The notes beneath the pieces were generated by a model. That model had not been told where the DNA came from, ran no database searches, and was given only the letters and a program-made list of their open reading frames with translations. From Labrenzia sp. PHM005 (GTDB taxonomy: Bacteria > Pseudomonadota > Alphaproteobacteria > Rhizobiales > Stappiaceae), in contig NZ_CP041191.1 of the NCBI RefSeq assembly GCF_006517275.1, positions 4,707,001 through 4,771,000 of the forward strand: DNA of 64,000 bases. Direction: 5' to 3'. How positions within the stretch are numbered: the stretch's first letter is position 1; each line of letters opens with the position of its first letter. The translations under genes were made by a program, and so were the position numbers. Shown one piece after another: positions 19,541 to 28,287 of this stretch.

Positions 19541-19617
19541 CCGGCACACTTCCTTTCATCGATCCCTGACACCATCCCGATCGAGGTCAAACTTTACTTT
19601 CCGCCTCAATAGACACG

Positions 19618-19646
19618 AAACGCCGGCCTCTGCAAGACCGGCGTTT
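19618..19646 (-). terminator. Likely terminator after ldtP
   Basis: A 9-bp perfect inverted repeat (19618-19626 with 19638-19646) lies about 28 nt beyond the ldtP stop codon on its strand. The T-run after it is weak. Confidence 0.55.
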
Positions 19647-19673
19647 GGAAGTTCTGTCAGGTTCAATACAGCG

Positions 19674-20987
19674 TTATTGCAAGCTCGCCTGGGTATCGAC
19701 CCCATAAATATCGTCGCGGTTGTAAATGTCATCGCGGAAGTGAACCACGCCATCGGCATTTGCCCAAGCGGTGACATAGGCCATGTAAAGCGGAATGGAC
19801 CTTTTCAGTTTCACGTCTTCGCGCGCGCCGCTGCGAATGACCGAATCAACTTTCGTGCGGTCCCAGTCCGGCGTGGTCGACTGAAGCAACCATGTGACCA
19901 GCTCGCGCACGTTTTGGACACGAACACAGCCGGAAGAATGGAACCGGTAGCCTTCGCCAAACAGTGTTTTGGACGGCGTATCGTGCAAGTAAACTTGGTG
20001 CTTGTTGTGGAAATTGATCCGCACAGACCCAAGAGAGTTTTCCTGCCCGGGATCCTGGGTGAACCGATAATTTGTCGCCTCTTCCGTGTTCCAGTCGATC
20101 TGCTGCCAGGAGATTTCCTCATTGCCGCGCCAGTTAAAGATCCGGATCTTGTTCTTGGCCAGATACTCAGGATCTTCCTTCATCTTCGGGATCAAGTCCT
20201 TGCGGATGATGGAAACCGGCACGGTCCATGTCGGATTAAAATTCAGCTCATAGATCTTGCTGTTCAAAATCGGCGTCTGCCGGTCAATCTTGCCAACAAC
20301 TGCTGTATGGCGGGAACGGACACGTCCGTTCTCGACGGCTTCGATCTCGGCCGCCGGAATGTTCACCATCACATAACGGTCGCCAAGGTTCCCGGACATG
20401 GCGCGGACGCGGACAAGATTGGTTTCCAACTGCCGCAAACGCACATCAGCCGGAACGTTCAAGGCCTTGACGGTTTCCTCCCCCATAACTCCGTCCGGGA
20501 TTAGACCATGGCGGAGCTGGAATCGACGTAGAGCCGCATCGACATAAGAATCGAATGTATCGGAAAGGCCAGCCTGCTGTTCCAGATCGCCGGACCCCAT
20601 CAAACGGCGGCGCAGTTCAACAACCCGCGGATCTTTTTTGCCGATCCGAAGCGTTTTACCGCCCGGCGTAACAGCACCCCATCCGCCCAGCTGAACGATG
20701 CGCTGGTAGCGATTGATCGCAATCGCGATGTGATCAGCTGTTTCAGGGGACAAGGTCGGAGCAAAGGACTTCACTTCCGTGATATTGTCCGTTGCGATAT
20801 CAAAGCTGTCTGCCCATTCAAGGTTCTGGCGATTGCTTTGCAGAGACTGCAGCGCAGTTTGGGCCGATGCGCTCCCGGCGATAGTTGCCGACGCAGCGAG
20901 CCCTATAGCCAAAGCGCTAATTTTTCCCAGAAAAGCGTTCCGCTTGAAAGCAAACTTCGTCCCGGCCGATGCGGAAAAAAGTGTCAT
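19674..20987 (-). CDS. ldtP: L,D-transpeptidase with peptidoglycan-binding domain
   Basis: The protein (437 residues from ATG 20987) has a Sec signal peptide ending near GSASA, a PG_binding_1 repeat (DAALRRFQLRHGLIPDGVMG) and a YkuD catalytic domain with the His...Ser-x-Gly-Cys-x-Arg signature in FHSSGCVRV. Such enzymes make 3-3 crosslinks in peptidoglycan or attach proteins to it, in the periplasm. I prefer ATG 20987, preceded by GGGGTCGG; an ATG at 21050 would add 21 residues without an obvious Shine-Dalgarno. The LdtR regulator gene lies upstream on the same strand, as expected for the LdtR-controlled transpeptidase LdtP. Confidence 0.9.
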   Translation of the reverse strand: MTLFSASAGTKFAFKRNAFLGKISALAIGLAASATIAGSASAQTALQSLQSNRQNLEWADSFDIATDNITEVKSFAPTLSPETADHIAIAINRYQRIVQLGGWGAVTPGGKTLRIGKKDPRVVELRRRLMGSGDLEQQAGLSDTFDSYVDAALRRFQLRHGLIPDGVMGEETVKALNVPADVRLRQLETNLVRVRAMSGNLGDRYVMVNIPAAEIEAVENGRVRSRHTAVVGKIDRQTPILNSKIYELNFNPTWTVPVSIIRKDLIPKMKEDPEYLAKNKIRIFNWRGNEEISWQQIDWNTEEATNYRFTQDPGQENSLGSVRINFHNKHQVYLHDTPSKTLFGEGYRFHSSGCVRVQNVRELVTWLLQSTTPDWDRTKVDSVIRSGAREDVKLKRSIPLYMAYVTAWANADGVVHFRDDIYNRDDIYGVDTQASLQ

Positions 20988-21058
20988 TACCGACCCCACA
21001 GTGCTGCACATATCGCGCGCGTCCGCGCATTTTTGTCTATCAAGTTTCATCGGTCGTC

Positions 21059-21075
21059 GATTGATCCGGTCAATC
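21059..21075. promoter_or_regulatory. Inverted repeat upstream of ldtP, candidate operator
   Basis: Six-base arms GATTGA (21059-21064) and TCAATC (21070-21075) flank a 5-nt centre, 72-88 nt upstream of the preferred ldtP start. In the same region, further upstream, lies GTTAAC (about 21108). It could be a regulator site, possibly for LdtR, but I have no consensus to compare with. Confidence 0.25.
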
Positions 21076-21266
21076 TCCGGCTCGCGACCATCACAGGTAC
21101 CGCAATATGGTTAACAAATCGGTTGATTCCTTAACTTTCCAGCGGACCAGCGCCCCAAAAGGCCATTCCTTTGTGACCACATCATGTCGAAGGGTCACGG
21201 GATTACTCTCACCCGAATATTGCGGAGTGTATTGGCTGTCCAACCAAATATCCGTGAGCACAAACA

Positions 21267-21293
21267 AAAGCACCGCCACAAGGGCGGTGCTTT
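21267..21293 (-). terminator. Intrinsic terminator after ldtR
   Basis: An 11-bp perfect stem (21267-21277 with 21283-21293) with a 5-nt loop lies 26 nt beyond the ldtR stop. On the minus strand it is followed by a T-rich run, so ldtR and ldtP are probably transcribed separately. Confidence 0.85.
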
Positions 21294-21318
21294 GTCATCT
21301 GGATACGCCGCGAATTTC

Positions 21319-21834
21319 TCAGAGGCGATAAAGAATCTGATCGGTCCAGAACCGCTCCAGGCGGCGCAGCGACTTATTCAGCGCTACGAAGTCCTGCGGT
21401 CCGATTTCACCAACCTGTTCAACAGACAGCATGTGGCGCTCATAAAGATCATTGACGATCTTTGCCACTTCCTGGCCCTTGTCAGTCAGGCTAACACGGA
21501 CGGACCGGCGGTCCATGCGCGAGCGCTGGTGGTGAATATAACCGGTTTCGACCAGTTTCTTCAGGTTATAGGACACGTTTGAACCGAGATAATAACCCCG
21601 GGTCCGGAGCTCGCCGGCGGTCAGCTCGGCATCACCAATGTTGAACAACAACAACGCCTGCACGCTGTTGACGTCCGACCGGCCCATGCGGTCAAATTCA
21701 TCCTTGATTACGTCCAGCAAACGCCGGTGCAAACGCTCTACGAGCGTTAAGGCTTCTAGGTAGAGCGGCTTGATCGCCACTTCTTCCTCTTCACCCTGTG
21801 CCACAGCATCGACTGCCCTACTTGCGGTGATCAT
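21319..21834 (-). CDS. ldtR: MarR-family regulator LdtR
   Basis: The 171-residue protein has the MarR winged helix (ELRTRGYYLGSNVSYNLKK, then HHQRSRMDRRSVRVSLTDKG). It closely matches, by memory, the LdtR regulator described in Liberibacter and Sinorhizobium, which controls ldtP and stress or envelope genes and binds small ligands. ATG 21834 has AGAGG upstream; the frame extends ten codons further. A separate terminator follows it. Confidence 0.88.
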   Translation of the reverse strand: MITASRAVDAVAQGEEEEVAIKPLYLEALTLVERLHRRLLDVIKDEFDRMGRSDVNSVQALLLFNIGDAELTAGELRTRGYYLGSNVSYNLKKLVETGYIHHQRSRMDRRSVRVSLTDKGQEVAKIVNDLYERHMLSVEQVGEIGPQDFVALNKSLRRLERFWTDQILYRL

Positions 21835-21988
21835 GTGATTGCGCCTCTTAATTGTACCTGTCAATCGGCGGATATTTTCCCGCCTTGTCAGATAATCTAA
21901 CGGACTGATTCTAAAATCCGCTTAAGAGACACGCTGAATCATCAGTTAACTTTTGACCCGCTTTTTAGGTGCCTGATTCAGATTTTGT

Positions 21989-22882
21989 TTATGATGATCC
22001 GCGCAGGAACTTCACAATGGCAGAGAAATCCTGGGCATCGCCACCGGAATTACAGAACATAGAATAGAGCGCAGCCGACTCTGCGCCAAGCGGTGTCGCC
22101 GCGCCGGACGAGTTCGCGGCCTCTTGCGCCAATTTCAAATCCTTCAACATCATGCCGGCCGCAAATCCCGGCTGGTAGTCGCGGTTGGCCGGAGACGCAG
22201 GCAACGGTCCAGGCACAGGACAATAAGATGTCAACGCCCAGCACTGACCGGAAGCGGTGGAAGAAATGTCGAACAGTTTTTGCGCATCAAGGCCAAGGCG
22301 CTCAGCAAGCACAAATGCTTCGGACACACCGATCATGGTAATTCCGAGGATCATGTTGTTGCAGATCTTCGCGGCCTGACCATTACCTGCCCCGCCTGCA
22401 TGAACAATGGTCTTGCCCATAATGTCCAGATAGGGCTTTGCAGCTTCAAAGGCGCTTTCTTCCCCCCCGACCATAAAGGTCAATGTCCCGCCAGCTGCTC
22501 CGGCAACACCACCGGATACCGGCGCATCGACCATCGGCATGGATTTTTCGGCAGCTGCAGCACTGACCACACGGGCACTGTCAACGTCGATTGTGGAGGA
22601 ATCAATGAGCAAGGTGCCGGCTTTTGCGGTCTCCAAGATACCGCCCTCGCCCATATAGACTTCACGCACATGTTTGCCGGCCGGCAGCATGGTCACGATA
22701 ACATCAACCTCAGCCGCCATCTCTGTTACGCTGGAAACAGCCTCGCCGCCCTCAGCCACCAGCGCATCCATTGCCGCCTTGGACATATCAAACCCAAGGA
22801 CCCGGTGCCCAGCCTTCGCCAGATTGATGGCCATCGGACCACCCATATTGCCCAGACCGATAAAGCCGACAGTGGTTGACAT
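21989..22882 (-). CDS. mmsB: 3-hydroxyisobutyrate dehydrogenase
   Basis: The enzyme oxidises 3-hydroxyisobutyrate to methylmalonate semialdehyde with NAD+ in valine breakdown. The 297-residue protein has the Rossmann start FIGLGNMGGPMAINLAKAGH, the substrate loop DAPVSGGVAGAAGGTLTFMV and the catalytic Lys helix GNGQAAKICNNMILG. ATG 22882 follows GGAGGAAAC; the frame extends four codons upstream. It is the third enzyme of the valine pathway encoded here, downstream of the hydrolase and the acyl-CoA dehydrogenase. No mmsA is in the window. Confidence 0.94.
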   Translation of the reverse strand: MSTTVGFIGLGNMGGPMAINLAKAGHRVLGFDMSKAAMDALVAEGGEAVSSVTEMAAEVDVIVTMLPAGKHVREVYMGEGGILETAKAGTLLIDSSTIDVDSARVVSAAAAEKSMPMVDAPVSGGVAGAAGGTLTFMVGGEESAFEAAKPYLDIMGKTIVHAGGAGNGQAAKICNNMILGITMIGVSEAFVLAERLGLDAQKLFDISSTASGQCWALTSYCPVPGPLPASPANRDYQPGFAAGMMLKDLKLAQEAANSSGAATPLGAESAALYSMFCNSGGDAQDFSAIVKFLRGSS

Positions 22883-22993
22883 AGTTTCCTCCAAAGAATG
22901 GTTTTAAGCGCGTTTTCAGTTACATATTCGGATCTGCTGAACAGGATGGCCAAGAACTTCAAAAGTTGAGTCACATATCCTTGTCGCAACCAA

Positions 22994-23419
22994 TCATTTC
23001 GATGCGGCATTGATCCTGTTTTCGCGGGTCATCAGATAGGTCAGCCCCACATAGATCAATATGGTCAAAAGGTAGAAGGCGATTTCATAAGGACGGCGGC
23101 CATAAAGATCGGAAAACGCGGTGTGCATCACGATCTGACAAAAACAGCGGAACAGCCACATGACCGTTCCCCAGGACACCGTCAGCCAAAGACCGATGGC
23201 AGCGACAAGGTCCAAGACGCCAAAGAAAACAACAGCCCCTTGAATGGCAATCGGCATGTCCCAAAACCACATGCCCCGCCATTCAACAATCCCGACGATC
23301 CGCGCCCAATAGATCACGCCGCCGCCCATCAGGAGCAGGCCCATTGCCCGCAAGTACCAGATCAGCACCGTACTCCAGGGCGGGCGGGCGTAAAAAAGAT
23401 CTTGAAAGCTGGTGATCAT
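22994..23419 (-). CDS. Small four-helix membrane protein (DUF6163-like)
   Basis: The 141-residue protein has four hydrophobic segments: near VLIWYLRAMGLLLMGGGVIYW, IAIQGAVVFFGVLDLVAAIG, VMWLFRCFCQIVMH and IAFYLLTILIYVGLTYLM. Many Trp and Tyr lie at the membrane edges. It resembles the DUF6163 proteins of Hyphomicrobiales; no function is known. It starts 16 bp after the HIBYL-CoA hydrolase stop, so it is probably in the same transcript, between two valine-pathway enzymes. I use ATG 23419, as the longer frame overlaps the hydrolase gene. Confidence 0.75.
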   Translation of the reverse strand: MITSFQDLFYARPPWSTVLIWYLRAMGLLLMGGGVIYWARIVGIVEWRGMWFWDMPIAIQGAVVFFGVLDLVAAIGLWLTVSWGTVMWLFRCFCQIVMHTAFSDLYGRRPYEIAFYLLTILIYVGLTYLMTRENRINAASK

Positions 23420-23435
23420 ATCCGGTCCAACGTGG

Positions 23436-24467
23436 TTACAGCGGCAGATCTCCATCCGCCGGTTCCCGGAAATACGATGCCAGGTCGTCTATGTCTACGT
23501 GTGCAAGCTCTGACGGCGACCATTTCGGCGATTGATCCTTGTCGACCAGAAGCGCGCGCACGCCTTCAAAGAAGTCTTCGCCTTTGAGAACCTGAGAAAC
23601 AATCCGGTACTCCAGCTTCATACAGTCGTTGAAGCTTGAGTTTGCGCCGCGCTGCATCTGCTCAAAGGCAATCATAACGCTGGTCGGGGATTTCTGGCGG
23701 ATGGTCTCGGCTGCCTTGGTTGCAAAGTCTTCGCTGCTGCCATCCAGGCGTTCCAAGATGGCCGCAACGCTGTTTTCTGAAAAACAGGCTTCGATCAGAT
23801 CGGCCTGTTGCATCAACGTTCCCGGTTCCACATCCACCAAGAAGGGTTTTAGAGCTGCGTCGGCATCATCGGCGCTAGCTAACGCCTCTTCGATGGCCGC
23901 CAGATCCGCTTCTTTCACCGTGTGTGTCAGAACGCCGGAGGCCAATGCGTCGCCCTGTTTCAAACGGCCGGCGGATAGAGCGCAATAAACACCCGTCTTT
24001 TTCGGCATGCGCGGCAGGAAATAGGTGCCGCCGACATCCGGAAAGAATCCGATCCCGGTTTCCGGCATGGCAAACATGGTCTTTTCTGTACCGACCCGGT
24101 GGCTGCCATGAACGGAAACGCCAACTCCCCCACCCATGACGATGCCGTCGATCAGCGCGATATAGGGCTTCGGATAGGCCTTGATCTGCGCGTTCAGAAG
24201 ATACTCGTCTTTGAAGAACGTCCCGAGACCATCCATCTGGCCGGCCATTTTGGATTCGTAGATGCCGACAATGTCGCCGCCCGCACAGAACGCCTTGCCG
24301 CCTTCGCCGGTTATCACAACATGCGCGATTTCCGGATCCCCGGCCCAGCGTGTCAACTGATCTGCAAGGGCCGTGACCATTCCATGTGTCAGCGCATTGA
24401 GCGCCTTTGGCCGGTTGAGGGTTACGAAACCGGCCTTGCCGCGTTTTTCAAACAGAATGTCGCTCAC
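23436..24467 (-). CDS. 3-hydroxyisobutyryl-CoA hydrolase (crotonase family)
   Basis: The 343-residue crotonase-fold protein has the oxyanion-hole segments KAFCAGGDIVG and GIVMGGGVGVSVHG and the Glu-bearing loop MPETGIGFFPDVGGTYFL. It is longer than plain enoyl-CoA hydratases, with the C-terminal extension typical of HIBCH (SSFNDCMKLEYRI, then EGVRALLVDKDQSPKW). HIBCH frees 3-hydroxyisobutyrate, the substrate of the nearby MmsB. The neighbours strongly support the valine role over a generic enoyl-CoA hydratase. Confidence 0.92.
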   Translation of the reverse strand: MSDILFEKRGKAGFVTLNRPKALNALTHGMVTALADQLTRWAGDPEIAHVVITGEGGKAFCAGGDIVGIYESKMAGQMDGLGTFFKDEYLLNAQIKAYPKPYIALIDGIVMGGGVGVSVHGSHRVGTEKTMFAMPETGIGFFPDVGGTYFLPRMPKKTGVYCALSAGRLKQGDALASGVLTHTVKEADLAAIEEALASADDADAALKPFLVDVEPGTLMQQADLIEACFSENSVAAILERLDGSSEDFATKAAETIRQKSPTSVMIAFEQMQRGANSSFNDCMKLEYRIVSQVLKGEDFFEGVRALLVDKDQSPKWSPSELAHVDIDDLASYFREPADGDLPL

Positions 24468-24526
24468 TGCAGATCCTCAAAGGGTCGGTAACATGTCGAG
24501 TTAATATGTATTGTGCGGTTCCTACA

Positions 24527-24551
24527 GCCCTTCCCCCTGGAGGAGAAGGGC
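24527..24551. repeat. Small intergenic hairpin, REP-like
   Basis: Arms GCCCTTC (24527-24533) and GAAGGGC (24545-24551) flank an 11-nt loop in the gap between the dehydrogenase and the HIBYL-CoA hydrolase genes. It resembles short intergenic palindromes common in these genomes, or could attenuate or protect the transcript. Confidence 0.45.
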
Positions 24552-24654
24552 AGTGTTTGTCAGGTGAGAGCGTTTTTCTTTTTCAAACATCCGCTCATTG
24601 TCCCCCTTCTTTATACAAAAGAGGGCAGCGCTGATCGTTTCAACCCGCTTAGGG

Positions 24655-25794
24655 TCAGTCTTTCAAAAGATGCCGCGAGATGATCAGGCGCATGACCTCG
24701 TTGGTGCCTTCCAGGATTTGGTGCACCCGGACATCGCGCAAGAAGCGCTCGATCGGGTAATCCCGCAAATAGCCATATCCGCCATGAAGCTGGAGCGCGT
24801 CATTGACCACTTTGAAACCGGTGTCGGTGGCAAGGCGTTTGGCCATGGCGGCGAATTTCGGCGCTTCCGGGGTTTTGGCATCGACTTCGGTCGCAGCTTT
24901 GTAAAGCAGCAGACGGGCCGCTTCCAATTCAGTCGCCATATCCGCCAGGCGGAACTGCAGTGCCTGGAACGCGGTCAACGGTTTGCCGAACTGCTTGCGC
25001 TCACGCATATAGGCAATCGCCTGATCCAGGCATTCCTGTGCCGGACCAATGGAGCACGCACCGATGTTCAGGCGGCCGCCGTCGAGCGCTGCCATAGCAA
25101 TCTTGAAGCCCTGGCCTTCGCCCCCAACAAGGTTGGATTTCGGCACGCGGCAATCCTGGAAGTTAACTTGTGCGGTCGGCTGGCTTTTCCAGCCGAGCTT
25201 CACTTCATTGGCGCCGAAGCTCAGTCCTGGAGTTCCTTTCTCGACCAACAGGCAAGAGATGCCGCCCGGTCCCTCGTCGCCTGTGCGGACCATGACCGCA
25301 TAGAGATCGCTGACACCGCCGCCCGAAATGAACGCCTTGGAGCCGTTCAGGACATAATGATCGCCATCGTCTTTCGCTGTCGTGCGCAGAGCCGCCGCAT
25401 CCGAGCCGGACCCCGGTTCGGTCAGGCAATAGCTGGTGAGCAGCTCCATGGTGCAGAGTTTCGGCAGAAACTTCTGTCGCAGGTCTTCATTGCCGTAGGT
25501 ATCGATGATCCAGGACACCATATTATGGATAGACAGGTAAGCGGCCGTTGCCGTACAGCCCTTGGACAGCTCTTCGAAAATGAGCGCTGCGTCCAGACGG
25601 GTCAGGGCAGACCCACCGACATCATCCCGCACATATATCCCTGCCAGCCCCAGCTCAGCGGCCTTGCGCATGACCGGAATCGGGAAATAGCTGTCTTCAT
25701 CCCATTGCGCAGCATGCGGCGCCAGTTCGTCCCGCGCAAAGCTTGCTGCCATGTCGCGGATTGCGCGCCGGTCTTCGTTCAATTGAAAGTCCAC
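24655..25794 (-). CDS. Acyl-CoA dehydrogenase, probably isobutyryl-CoA dehydrogenase
   Basis: The 379-residue flavoenzyme has the two acyl-CoA dehydrogenase signatures: SYCLTEPGSGSDAAALRT near residue 125, and a C-terminal helix with QLHGGYGYLRDYPIERFLRD. The catalytic Glu is in HQILEGTNEVMR, the position used by short-chain enzymes. With HIBYL-CoA hydrolase and MmsB downstream, isobutyryl-CoA is the likely substrate. I choose GTG 25794, 6 nt after GGGAGG, giving family length; the open frame runs 29 codons further upstream through the promoter region. A perfect inverted repeat lies about 70 bp upstream. Confidence 0.9.
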   Translation of the reverse strand: MDFQLNEDRRAIRDMAASFARDELAPHAAQWDEDSYFPIPVMRKAAELGLAGIYVRDDVGGSALTRLDAALIFEELSKGCTATAAYLSIHNMVSWIIDTYGNEDLRQKFLPKLCTMELLTSYCLTEPGSGSDAAALRTTAKDDGDHYVLNGSKAFISGGGVSDLYAVMVRTGDEGPGGISCLLVEKGTPGLSFGANEVKLGWKSQPTAQVNFQDCRVPKSNLVGGEGQGFKIAMAALDGGRLNIGACSIGPAQECLDQAIAYMRERKQFGKPLTAFQALQFRLADMATELEAARLLLYKAATEVDAKTPEAPKFAAMAKRLATDTGFKVVNDALQLHGGYGYLRDYPIERFLRDVRVHQILEGTNEVMRLIISRHLLKD

Positions 25795-25859
25795 GATGTC
25801 CTCCCAGGAACTTGCGGGGCCGATTCTGGCCGCGCCGCTAACATTTGATCTGTGGCGCG

Positions 25860-25889
25860 CATAAAAACACATTTGACGCAAACGTCAAA
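25860..25889 (-). promoter_or_regulatory. Candidate promoter with overlapping operator for the valine-catabolism genes
   Basis: TTTGACG (25872-25878) and CGTCAAA (25883-25889) form a perfect 7-bp inverted repeat around CAAA. On the minus strand its right half reads TTGACG, a consensus-like -35 box (25888-25883). After 16-17 nt comes TTTTAT or TTTATG as a -10. A regulator bound here would block RNA polymerase. The layout resembles operators of branched-chain amino acid regulators of the LiuR/LiuQ type, but I cannot name the regulator. Confidence 0.55.
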
Positions 25890-25957
25890 CAATCTATTTT
25901 TCTTTTTTATTTTCAGTTATTTTACAGAATGTTGGACGTCGGAAATCTGCGTGATAA

Positions 25958-27058
<1,101 letters not shown>

Positions 27059-27186
27059 CAGCAACGACGTCTGCCGCCCCGGCCTCAGCGCCGGGGCCGA
27101 CTTCGGGCCGGCACAAGCATCTTCGTTCCTGAGGTCCCGAATCAAGTGCGGGAACAGTGCTTCGACAGCCAGACCATTTCAACACG

Positions 27187-27309
27187 GTCATCCCCGCCCA
27201 TGAGCGGGGATCTACTCGCAATGCCACTTGGCGCGGGCTCAGAACGTTTACACAAAGGCTCTGCAAACGAGTGGTTCCCCGGTCTCCGCTGCGCTGCGCC
27301 GGGGATGAC
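27187..27309. repeat. Intergenic mosaic palindromic element (27059-27611 gap)
   Basis: The 553-bp gap between hemB and the RDD gene has no credible gene. Within it, a 10-bp outer inverted repeat (27187-27196 with 27300-27309) encloses two hairpins. One has an 8-bp stem (27190-27197 with 27204-27211). The other has a 7-bp stem (27276-27282 with 27299-27305). This nested shape is typical of dispersed intergenic repeats in Rhizobiales. A third GC-rich patch lies at 27060-27150 and a CT-rich one at about 27450-27490. Confidence 0.6.
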
Positions 27310-27611
27310 AGCCGTGGGTTTTGCTGAAGCACAATCCCGTCCGGTATCTTGGTCTATCGTTATATCTACACCCGATTGCCCAGCTCTTATAGAAACGGCT
27401 GGGGCAGTGGTCCAATCCTTTCTTTCAAAGTACATCAAACGAACACTACCCCCCCATTCGCCATTCGGGCCCCCTCTTCGGCGAGGGAAAAGTAAATGCA
27501 GTCCTCTTCAGCTGCGGTGCCATACAGGGACTGTTTAGATGTCAAAGACAAACATTTGCGTTTCTCTGGTCTCCACCCCATATCAAACTCATCACGAATT
27601 GGAGAGCCGCA

Positions 27612-28130
27612 ATGTCTGCTGACACAGCATCAAGTTATTCTTCCAGGCAGGATGCGTTTGACCCGCTGCTGCAGCCGGAGCTGTTTGAAGGCGTGCGCAG
27701 CCGGCGGATCTTTGCATTTTTCATTGATGCGTTCGTGATCGCACTTCTGACCATGGGCGCGGCGGTGCTGGTCTTTATCCTCGGCATTTTCACGCTTGGC
27801 CTCGGCTTTATCCTCTATGCCATTCTGCCCGCCGGTGTTGCCCTGCTTTATGCGGCGTTCACCCTAGGCGGCCCGGCCGCCGCGACGATCGGCATGCGCG
27901 CCATGGGGTTGGAGATGCGGCTTTGGTACGGTTCCAAGCCCTACCCGCTGCTCGCTGCGGTGCATCTCTTGCTCTTCTGGTTTTCGGTTTCGCTGCTGAC
28001 GCCGTTCGTGCTGCTGGTCTCGTTGTTTTCCGACCGCAAACGCCTGTTGCATGACCTGATCCTTGGAACAGTCGTCATCAATTCTGAATACCACCGGGGC
28101 TATGTCCGCGATCATCCGGCAGATAGCTGA
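27612..28130 (+). CDS. RDD family membrane protein
   Basis: The 172-residue protein has the RDD-domain start RRIFAFFIDAFVIAL, in which the charged Arg and Asp sit at the head of the first helix. There are about three to four hydrophobic spans and the closing motif RKRLLHDLILGTVVI typical of the family. The role of RDD proteins is generally unclear, with some linked to ion transport. Together with hemB upstream and the aminoacyl-transferase gene further on, it matches a known Rhizobiales gene order. Confidence 0.82.
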   Translation: MSADTASSYSSRQDAFDPLLQPELFEGVRSRRIFAFFIDAFVIALLTMGAAVLVFILGIFTLGLGFILYAILPAGVALLYAAFTLGGPAAATIGMRAMGLEMRLWYGSKPYPLLAAVHLLLFWFSVSLLTPFVLLVSLFSDRKRLLHDLILGTVVINSEYHRGYVRDHPADS

Positions 28131-28287
28131 AGTCCGCAGACGGTGAAAAATTGATCTTCTTTCAACGCATTGCGTAAAAAATCAGCGGCAAAATCAATGT
28201 GAAATGGAAAGGATGGCTCTTCCATAGACGCAGTCGGCTGGTCTAAACTGCCCTAGAGTTTTGGGCAGATTGGTTCTAGGCGGGTGA

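Noticed and set aside
21105..21140. Possible CtrA site (TTAA-N7-TTAA) upstream of ldtP
   Set aside because: The two TTAA words are about 16 nt apart, not 7.
24598..25848. 416-codon plus-strand open frame opposite the acyl-CoA dehydrogenase
   Set aside because: The minus-strand gene has full catalytic motifs; the opposite frame is a shadow of GC-rich codon bias.
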